Source of the DNA: Algoriphagus sp. NG3
Lineage (GTDB): Bacteria; Bacteroidota; Bacteroidia; Cytophagales; Cyclobacteriaceae
NCBI RefSeq assembly: GCF_034119865.1
Contig: NZ_CP139421.1
Span: 2,604,001-2,668,000, forward strand
Direction: 5' to 3'
Length of the DNA: 64,000 nt
The position numbers and the translations under genes are program-made. The notes under the pieces are model-generated. The model was given only the letters and a program-made list of their open reading frames with translations. It was not told the origin of the DNA and did no database searches. Positions 25,801 through 35,849 of the stretch are shown here, piece by piece. Position 1 is the first letter of the stretch. Each line of letters opens with the position of its first letter.

Positions 25801-28800
25801 GTCACATTGCCCTCATTGGTCACCGTGAAGGTGTATCCTATCACGTCTTCCACTGCCGCATCACCCGTAAAGTCCGTTGCCTTCACAATCGAAAGCGCAG
25901 GGTCTGCCTTTTCGGTATCAACCGTTACCGGATCACTAGGTTCTTCAGGTAGCGGATTCTTAGGCCCGTCAGGATCTGAAGGATCAACAGGATTAGTCGG
26001 ATCGTCTCCCGTTACAGTGGCCGTATTCACAACCTCTCCGTTCAGTACATCAGCTTCGGTCACTGTATAGCTGCCTGTCAACGTCACCGTCTCACCTGGG
26101 GCAAGTGTGCCTTCTGTTGTAGGCCAGCTGCCTCTGGTGTTGTCAACAGTACCGCCCAACAATGGATCATCCACTGTTATGTTCTCTATTGTTACGTTAC
26201 CGTCATTGCTTACAGCAAACGTATAGTCAATCACATCTCCCACTGCCGCATCACCCGTAAAGTCCGTGGACTTCACGATCGAAAGTGCAGGATCAGCCTC
26301 TTCGGTCTCAACCGTCACAGGATCACTAGGTTCTTCAGGTAGCGGATTCTTAGGCCCGTCAGGATCTGAAGGATCAACAGGATTTGTCGGATCGTCACCA
26401 GTTACAGATGCCGTGTTCACAACCTCTCCGTTCAGTACATCCGCTTCCGTTACCGTATAGCTGCCCGTCAACGTCACCGTCTCACCTGGGGCTAGCGTGC
26501 CTTCAGTCACAGGCCAGGTTCCCGTGGTGTTGGCAACAGTACCTCCCAACAATGGATCTTCAACTGTTATGTTATCAATGGTCACGTTACCTGTGTTCTC
26601 CACCGTGAAGGTGTAGTCAATCATATCGCCTGCCGCAGCATCACCCGTAAAGTCCGTTGCCTTCAGGATCGAAAGCGCAGGCTCAGCCTCTTCGGTATCA
26701 ACCGTCACCGGATCACTAGGCTCAGGGTCTAGCGGGTTGCCCGGATCTGTAGGGTCGTCCCCTGTGACAGTGGCCGTGTTGACAACCTCTCCGTTCAGTA
26801 CATCAGCTTCAGCCACTGTATAGCTGCCTGTCAACGTTACCGTCTCACCAGGGGCAAGTGTGCCTTCAGTCACAGGCCAGGTTCCCGTGGTGTTGGCAAC
26901 AGTGCCACCCAACAATGGGTCTTCAACTGTTATATTATCAATGGTTATGTTACCAGTGTTCTCCACCGTAAACGTATAGTCAATCACGTCTCCTACCGCT
27001 ACCTCGCCTGTGAATGAAGTTGCCTTCACAATCGAAAGTGCAGGGTCTGCCTCTTCGGTCTCAACCGTTACCGGATCACTAGGTTCTTCAGGTAGCGGAT
27101 TCTTAGGCCCGTCAGGATCTGAAGGATCAACAGGATTAGTCGGATCGTCTCCAGTTACGGTTGCCGTGTTCACAACCTCACCGTTCAGTACATCAGCCTC
27201 GGTCACTGTATAGCTGCCTGTCAACGTCACCGTCTCACCTGGGGCAAGCGTGCCTTCCGTTGCTGGCCAGGTTCCTGTTGTGTTGTCAACAGTACCGCCC
27301 AACAATGGATCTTCAACTGTTATGTTCTCTATTGTTACGTTACCGTCATTGGTCACTGTGAAGGTGTATCCTATCACATCGCCTACCGCAGCAGCTCCGA
27401 TGAAGTCCGTGGACTTCACGATCGAAAGCGCAGGATCCCCCTCTTCGGTGTCAACTGTTACCGGATCACTAGGCTCTGGGTCTAGCGGGTTGCCCGGATC
27501 TGTAGGATCGTCTCCTGTTACAGTGGCCGTGTTCACAACCTCGCCGTTCAGTACATCCGCTTCGGTCACCGTATAGCTGCCTGTCAAGGTCACCGTCTCA
27601 CCTGGGGCAAGCGTGCCTTCTATTGAAGGCCAGCTGCCTGTGGTGTTGTCAACAGCTCCGCCCAACAATAGATCTTCAACTGTTATGTTCTCTATCGTCA
27701 CATTGCCCTCATTGGTCACCGTAAACGTATAGTCAATCACGTCGCCTACCGCTGCATCACCCGTAAAGTCCGTTGCCTTCACGACCGACAGCGCAGGGTC
27801 TGCCTCTTCGGTATCAACCGTTACCGGATCACTAGGTTCTTCAGGTAGCGGATTCTTAGGCCCGTCAGGATCGGAAGGATCAACAGGATTAGTCGGATCG
27901 TCTCCCGTTACGGTGGCCGTGTTCACAACCTCTCCGTTCAGTACATCCGCTTCAGTCACTGTATAGCTGCCTGTCAACGTCACCGTCTCACCAGGGGCAA
28001 GTGTGCCTTCAGTCACAGGCCAGGTTCCCGTGGTGTTGGCAACAGTGCCACCCAACAATGGGTCTTCAACTGTTATGTTCCCTATTGTCACATTGCCCTC
28101 ATTGGTCACTGTGAAGGTGTAGTCAATCACATCTCCTACCGCAGCATCACCTGTGAATGAAGTTGCCTTTACGATCGAAAGTGCGGGATCCCCCTCTTCG
28201 GTATCAACCGTTACCGGATCACTAGGCTCAGGGTCTAGCGGGTTGCCCGGATTAGTCGGATCGTCACCAGTTACAGATGCCGTGTTCACAACCTCTCCGT
28301 TCAGTACATCCGCTTCGGTTACCGTATAGCTGCCTGTCAAAGTTACCGTCTCACCAGGAGCTAGCATGCCTTCTGTTGCTGGCCAGCTGCCTGTGGTGTT
28401 GTCAACAGTACCTCCCAACAATGGATCTTCAACTGTTATGTTCCCTATTGTCACATTGCCCTCATTGGTCACTGTGAAGGTGTATCCTATCACGTCGCCT
28501 ACCGCTGCCTCGCCTGTGAATGAAGTTGCCTTCACGATCGAAAGCGCAGGATCAGCCTCTTCGGTGTCAACCGTTACCGGATCACTAGGTTCAAGGTCTA
28601 GCGGGTTGCCCGGAGCTGTAGGATCGTCTCCCGTTACAGTGGCCGTGTTCACAACCTCTCCGTTTAGCACATCGGCTTCCGTTACCGTATAGCTGCCTGT
28701 CAACGTCACCGTCTCACCAGGAGCTAGCGTGCCTTCTGTTGCTGGCCAGGTTCCTGTTGTGTTATCAACAGTTCCGCCCAACAATGGATCTTCTACTGTT

Positions 28801-31800
28801 ATGTTCTCTATCGTCACATTGCCCTCATTGCTCACTGTGAAGGTGTATCCTATCACATCGCCCACTACTGCATCACCCGTAAAGTCCGTGGACTTCACGA
28901 TCGAAAGTGCAGGGTCAGCCTCCTCGGTGTCAACCGTCACAGGATCACTAGGCTCAGGTGTCAATGGTGTACCAGGATTAGTCGGATCGTCACCAGTTAC
29001 GGTTGCCGTATTCACAACCTCACCGTTCAACACATCCGCTTCCGTTACCGTATAGCTGCCTGTCAACGTCACCGTCTCACCTGGGGCAAGCGTGCCTTCC
29101 GTTGCTGGCCAGGTTCCTGTTGTGTTGTCAACAGTACCGCCCAACAATGGATCTTCAACTGTTATGTTCTCTATTGTTACGTTACCGTCATTGGTCACTG
29201 TGAAGGTGTATCCTATCACATCGCCTACCGCAGCAGCTCCGATGAAGTCCGTGGACTTCACGATCGAAAGCGCAGGATCCCCCTCTTCGGTGTCAACTGT
29301 TACCGGATCACTCGGCTCAGGGGTCAATGGGGTACCAGGGTTAGTCGGATCATCTCCTGTTACAGTGGCCGTGTTCACAACCTCGCCGTTCAGTACATCC
29401 GCTTCGGTCACCGTATAGCTGCCTGTCAAGGTCACCGTCTCACCTGGGGCAAGCGTGCCTTCTATTGAAGGCCAGCTGCCTGTGGTGTTGTCAACAGCTC
29501 CGCCCAACAATAGATCTTCAACTGTTATGTTCTCTATCGTCACATTGCCCTCATTGGTCACCGTAAACGTATAGTCAATCACGTCGCCTACCGCTGCATC
29601 ACCCGTAAAGTCCGTTGCCTTCACGACCGACAGCGCAGGGTCTGCCTCTTCGGTATCAACCGTTACCGGATCACTAGGCTCAGGGTCTAGCGGGTTGCCC
29701 GGATTAGTCGGATCGTCACCAGTTACAGATGCCGTGTTCACAACCTCTCCGTTCAGTACATCCGCTTCGGTTACCGTATAGCTGCCTGTCAACGTTACCG
29801 TCTCACCAGGGGCAAGTGTGCCTTCAGTCACAGGCCAGGTTCCTGTTGTATTGGCAACAGTGCCGCCCAACAATGGGTCTTCAACTGTTATGTTCCCTAT
29901 TGTCACATTGCCCTCATTGGTCACTGTGAAGGTGTAGTCAATCACATCGCCTACCGCAGCATCACCCGTAAAGTCCGTTGCCTTCAGGATGGAAAGCGCA
30001 GGGTCTGCCTCTTCGGTGTCAACTGTTACCGGATCACTAGGTTCAAGGTCTAGCGGGTTGCCCGGAGCTGTAGGATCGTCTCCCGTTACAGTGGCCGTAT
30101 TCACAACCTCACCGTTCAGTACATCCGCTTCCGTTACCGTATAGCTGCCCGACAAAGTCACAGTCTCACCAGGGGCAAGTGTGCCTTCTGTTGCTGGCCA
30201 GGTTCCTGTGGTGTTCTCTACAGTACCGCCAAGCAATGGATCTTCTACTGTTATGTTCTCTATTGTTACGTTGCCGTCATTGCTCACCGTGAAGGTGTAG
30301 TCAATCACATCGCCTGCCGCAGCATCACCCGTAAAGTCCGTTGCCTTCAGGATGGAAAGCGCAGGCTCAGCCTCTTCGGTATCAACCGTCACCGGATCAC
30401 TAGGCTCAGGGTCTAGCGGGTTGCCCGGATCTGTAGGGTCGTCCCCTGTGACAGTGGCCGTGTTGACAACCTCTCCGTTCAGTACATCAGCTTCGGTCAA
30501 CGTATAGCTGCCTGTCAACGTCACTGTCTCACCAGGGGCAAGTGTGCCTTCTGTTGCTGGCCAGCTGCCTGTGGTGTTGGCAACAGTACCGCCAAGCAAT
30601 GGATCTTCAACTGTTATGTTCCCTATTGTCACATTGCCCTCATTGGTCACTGTGAAGGTGTATCCTATCACGTCGCCCACTGCTGCATCACCGGTGAAGT
30701 CCGTGGACTTCACGATGGAAAGTGCGGGATCCGCTTCTTCGGTCTCAACCGTTACCGGATCACTAGGCTCTGGGGTCAATGGTGTACCAGGGTTCGTAGG
30801 ATCATCTCCCGTTACAGTGGCCGTATTCACAACCTCACCGTTCAGTACATCCGCTTCCGTTACCATATAGCTGCCTGTCAACGTCACCGTCTCACCTGGG
30901 GCCAGTGTGCCTTCAGTCACAGGCCAGGTTCCCGTGGTGTTGGCAACAGTACCTCCCAACAATGGATCTTCAACTGTTATGTTATCAATGGTCACGTTAC
31001 CTGTGTTCTCCACCGTGAAGGTGTAGTCAATCATATCGCCTGCCGCAGCATCACCCGTAAAGTCCGTTGCCTTCAGGATCGAAAGCGCAGGCTCAGCCTC
31101 TTCGGTATCAACCGTCACCGGATCACTAGGCTCAGGGTCTAGCGGGTTGCCCGGATCTGTAGGGTCGTCCCCTGTGACAGTGGCCGTGTTGACAACCTCT
31201 CCGTTCAGTACATCAGCTTCAGCCACTGTATAGCTGCCTGTCAACGTTACCGTCTCTCCAGGGGCCAGTGTGCCTTCAGTCACAGGCCAGGTTCCCGTGG
31301 TGTTGGCAACAGCTCCGCCCAACAATGGATCTTCAACTGTTATGTTCTCTATTGTCACATTGCCGTCATTGGTCACCGTGAAGGTGTATCCTATCACGTC
31401 GCCTACCGCCGCATCACCCGTAAAGTCCGTGGACTTCACAATCGAAAGTGCAGGGTCAGCCTCTTCGGTGTCAACCGTTACCGGATCACTCGGCTCAGGG
31501 GTCAATGGTGTACCAGGGTTAGTCGGATCATCACCAGTTACGGTTGCCGTATTCACAACCTCGCCGTTCAACACATCCGCTTCGGTCACTGTATAGCTGC
31601 CTGTCAACGTCACTGTCTCGCCAGGGGCAAGTGTGCCTGCTGTTGCTGGCCAGCTTCCCGTGGTGTTGTCAACAGTACCGCCCAACAATGGATCTTCAAC
31701 TGTTATATTTTCAATGGTTACGTTGCCGTCATTGCTCACCGTGAAGGTGTATTCTATCACGTCGCCCACTGCTGCATCACCGGTGAAGTCCGTGGACTTC

Positions 31801-34800
31801 ACGATCGAAAGCGCAGGATCAGCCTCTTCGGTGTCAACTGTTACCGGATCACTAGGCTCTGGGTCAAGTGGGTTACCAGGATTAGTCGGATCGTCACCAG
31901 TTACAGATGCCGTGTTCACAACCTCTCCGTTCAGTACATCCGCTTCGGTCAACGTATAGCTGCCCGTCAACGTCACCGTCTCACCAGGAGCTAGCGTGCC
32001 TTCAGTCACAGGCCAGGTTCCCGTTGTATTGTCAACAGTACCGCCCAACAATGGATCTTCAACTGTTATGTTCTCTATTGTTACGTTACCGTCATTGCTT
32101 ACTACAAACGTGTATTCTATCACATCGCCTGCCGCAGCATCACCCGTAAAGTCCGTTGCCTTCAGGATGGAAAGCGCAGGCTCAGCCTCTTCGGTATCAA
32201 CCGTCACAGGATCACTAGGCTCAGGTGTCAATGGTGTACCAGGATTAGTCGGATCGTCTCCCGTTACAGTTGCCGTGTTCACAACCTCGCCGTTCAGCAC
32301 ATCCGTTTCGGTCACTGTATAGCTGCCTCTCAACGTTACCGTCTCTCCAGGGGCCAGTGCACCTTCCGCTGCAGGCCAGGTTCCCGTGGTGTTGTCAACA
32401 GTACCGCCCAACAATGGATCTTCAACTGTTATATTTTCAATGGTTACGTTGCCGTCATTGCTCACCGTGAAGGTGTATCCTACCACGTCTCCCACTGCTG
32501 CATCACCGGTGAAGTCCGTGGACTTCACGATCGAAAGCGCAGGATCAGCCTCTTCGGTGTCAACTGTTACCGGATCACTAGGCTCTGGGTCAAGTGGGTT
32601 ACCAGGATTAGTCGGATCGTCACCAGTTACAGATGCCGTGTTCACAACCTCTCCGTTCAGTACATCCGCTTCAGTTACCGTATAGCTGCCTGTCAACGTC
32701 ACTGTCTCGCCAGGGGCAAGTGTGCCTGCTGTTGCTGGCCAGCTTCCCGTGGTGTTCTCTACAGTACCGCCCAACAATGGATCTTCTACTGTTATGTTCT
32801 CTATTGTTACGTTACCTGTGTTCTCCACTGTGAAGGTGTATCCTATCACGTCGCCTACCGCAGCCTCGCCTGTGAATGAAGTTGCCTTTACGATCGAAAG
32901 TGCGGGATCCCCCTCTTCGGTCTCAACCGTCACAGGATCACTAGGTTCTTCAGGTAGCGGATTCTTAGGCCCGTCAGGATCTGAAGGATCAACAGGATTA
33001 GTCGGATCGTCTCCCGTTACAGTGGCCGTATTCACAACCTCACCGTTCAGTACATCCGCTTCCGTTACTGTATAGCTGCCTGTCAACGTCACCGTCTCAC
33101 CTGGGGCCAGTGTGCCTTCTGTTGCTGGCCAGATTCCCGTTGTATTGTCAACAGTGCCGCCAAGCAATGGATCTTCAACTGTTATGTTCTCTATTGTTAC
33201 GTTGCCGTCATTGCTTACTACAAACGTGTATTCTATCACATCGCCTGCCGCAGCATCACCCGTAAAGTCCGTGGACTTAACGATGGAAAGCGCGGGATCC
33301 GCTTCTTCGGTCTCAACCGTTACTGGATCACTAGGCTCAGGGTCTAGCGGGTTGCCCGGATCTGTAGGATCGTCACCAGTTACAGTGGCCGTGTTCACAA
33401 CCTCGCCGTTCAGTACATCAGCTTCCGTTACCGTATAGCTGCCCGTCAACGTCACTGTCTCGCCAGGGGCAAGTGTGCCTTCAGTCACAGGCCAGCTGCC
33501 TGTTGTATTGGCAACAGTGCCACCAAGCAATGGATCTTCTACTGTTATGTTCTCTATTGTTACGTTGCCGTCATTGCTCACCGTGAAGGTGTATTCTATC
33601 ACATCGCCTACCGCTGCCTCACCTGTGAATGAAGTTGCCTTTACAATCGAAAGTGCAGGGTCAGTCTCCTCGGTGTCAACCGTTACCGGATCACTAGGCT
33701 CAGGAGTCAATGGTGTACCAGGGTTCGTAGGATCGTCTCCTGTTACCGTGGCCGTATTGACAACCTCCCCGTTCAGCACATCGGCTTCGGTCACTGTATA
33801 GCTGCCTGTCAACGTTACTGTCTCGCCAGGGGCAAGCATGCCTTCTGTTGCTGGCCAGGTTCCTGTTGTATTAGCAACAGCTCCGCCCAACAATGGATCT
33901 TCTACTGTTATGTTCTCTATCGTCACATTGCCCTCATTGGTCACTGTGAAGGTGTATCCTATCACGTCGCCTACCGCTGCATCACCGGTGAAGGAAGTGG
34001 CCTTCACGATGGACAAGGCAGGGTCAGGGTCTTCGGTCTCGGTTGTTACCGGATCACTAGGCTCTGGGTCTAGCGGGTTGCCCGGATCTGTAGGATCGTC
34101 TCCTGTTACAGTGGCCGTGTTCACAACCTCGCCGTTCAGTACATCCGCTTCGGTCACCGTATAGCTGCCTGTCAAGGTCACCGTCTCACCTGGGGCAAGC
34201 GTGCCTTCTATTGAAGGCCAGCTGCCTGTGGTGTTGTCAACAGCTCCGCCCAACAATAGATCTTCAACTGTTATGTTCTCTATCGTCACATTGCCCTCAT
34301 TGGTCACCGTAAACGTATAGTCAATCACGTCGCCTACCGCTGCATCACCCGTAAAGTCCGTTGCCTTCACGACCGACAGCGCAGGGTCTGCCTCTTCGGT
34401 ATCAACCGTTACCGGATCACTAGGTTCTTCAGGTAGCGGATTCTTAGGCCCGTCAGGATCGGAAGGATCAACAGGATTAGTCGGATCGTCTCCCGTTACG
34501 GTGGCCGTGTTCACAACCTCTCCGTTCAGTACATCCGCTTCAGTCACTGTATAGCTGCCTGTCAACGTCACCGTCTCACCAGGGGCAAGTGTGCCTTCAG
34601 TCACAGGCCAGGTTCCCGTGGTGTTGGCAACAGTGCCACCCAACAATGGGTCTTCAACTGTTATGTTCCCTATTGTCACATTGCCCTCATTGGTCACTGT
34701 GAAGGTGTAGTCAATCACATCTCCTACCGCAGCATCACCTGTGAATGAAGTTGCCTTTACGATCGAAAGTGCGGGATCCCCCTCTTCGGTATCAACCGTT

Positions 34801-35849
34801 ACCGGATCACTAGGCTCAGGGTCTAGCGGGTTGCCCGGATTAGTCGGATCGTCACCAGTTACAGATGCCGTGTTCACAACCTCTCCGTTCAGTACATCCG
34901 CTTCGGTTACCGTATAGCTGCCTGTCAAAGTTACCGTCTCACCAGGAGCTAGCATGCCTTCTGTTGCTGGCCAGCTGCCTGTGGTGTTGTCAACAGTACC
35001 TCCCAACAATGGATCTTCAACTGTTATGTTCCCTATTGTCACATTGCCCTCATTGGTCACTGTGAAGGTGTATCCTATCACGTCGCCTACCGCTGCCTCG
35101 CCTGTGAATGAAGTTGCCTTCACGATCGAAAGCGCAGGATCAGCCTCTTCGGTGTCAACCGTTACCGGATCACTAGGTTCAAGGTCTAGCGGGTTGCCCG
35201 GAGCTGTAGGATCGTCTCCCGTTACAGTGGCCGTGTTCACAACCTCTCCGTTTAGCACATCGGCTTCCGTTACCGTATAGCTGCCTGTCAACGTCACCGT
35301 CTCACCAGGAGCTAGCGTGCCTTCTGTTGCTGGCCAGGTTCCTGTTGTGTTATCAACAGTTCCGCCCAACAATGGATCTTCTACTGTTATGTTCTCTATC
35401 GTCACATTGCCCTCATTGCTCACTGTGAAGGTGTATCCTATCACATCGCCCACTACTGCATCACCCGTAAAGTCCGTGGACTTCACGATCGAAAGTGCAG
35501 GGTCAGCCTCCTCGGTGTCAACCGTCACAGGATCACTAGGCTCAGGTGTCAATGGTGTACCAGGATTAGTCGGATCGTCACCAGTTACGGTTGCCGTATT
35601 CACAACCTCACCGTTCAACACATCCGCTTCCGTTACCGTATAGCTGCCTGTCAACGTCACCGTCTCACCTGGGGCAAGCGTGCCTTCCGTTGCTGGCCAG
35701 GTTCCTGTTGTGTTGTCAACAGTACCGCCCAACAATGGATCTTCAACTGTTATGTTCTCTATTGTTACGTTACCGTCATTGGTCACTGTGAAGGTGTATC
35801 CTATCACATCGCCTACCGCAGCAGCTCCGATGAAGTCCGTGGACTTCAC
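22821..35849 (-). CDS. Giant SprB-like adhesin, 3' part (after frameshift): repeats and type IX secretion domain
   Basis: This is the downstream frame of the adhesin that begins at 43852. It contains repeat units 16-47 of the DUF11/DUF7507-like array, each about 121 or 130 residues ([56 protein letters not shown]). Two cadherin/Ig-like domains with [10 protein letters not shown] and [10 protein letters not shown] turns follow, then a diverged DUF11 unit and a C-terminal CHU_C/type B sorting domain ([20 protein letters not shown], then a terminal GWIQVIKN). The domain directs secretion by the type IX system. The apparent ATG at 35849 is inside a repeat unit and is not a real start. The joined protein would have about 7,010 residues. 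Confidence 0.85.
   Translation of the reverse strand: [4342 protein letters not shown]
27456..33254 (-). repeat. 5.8-kb duplicated block inside the adhesin array, copy 1
   Basis: Aligned with 34044-39841 at an offset of 6,588 bases left of the frameshift and 6,587 right of it. All checked positions are identical except one missing G in the other copy. It covers about 15 repeat units (24-38 counted from the N-terminus). The left limit is where TCAACTGTTACC replaces TCGGTTGTTACC; the right limit is where CAGCATCACC replaces CAGCCTCGCC. Confidence 0.75.
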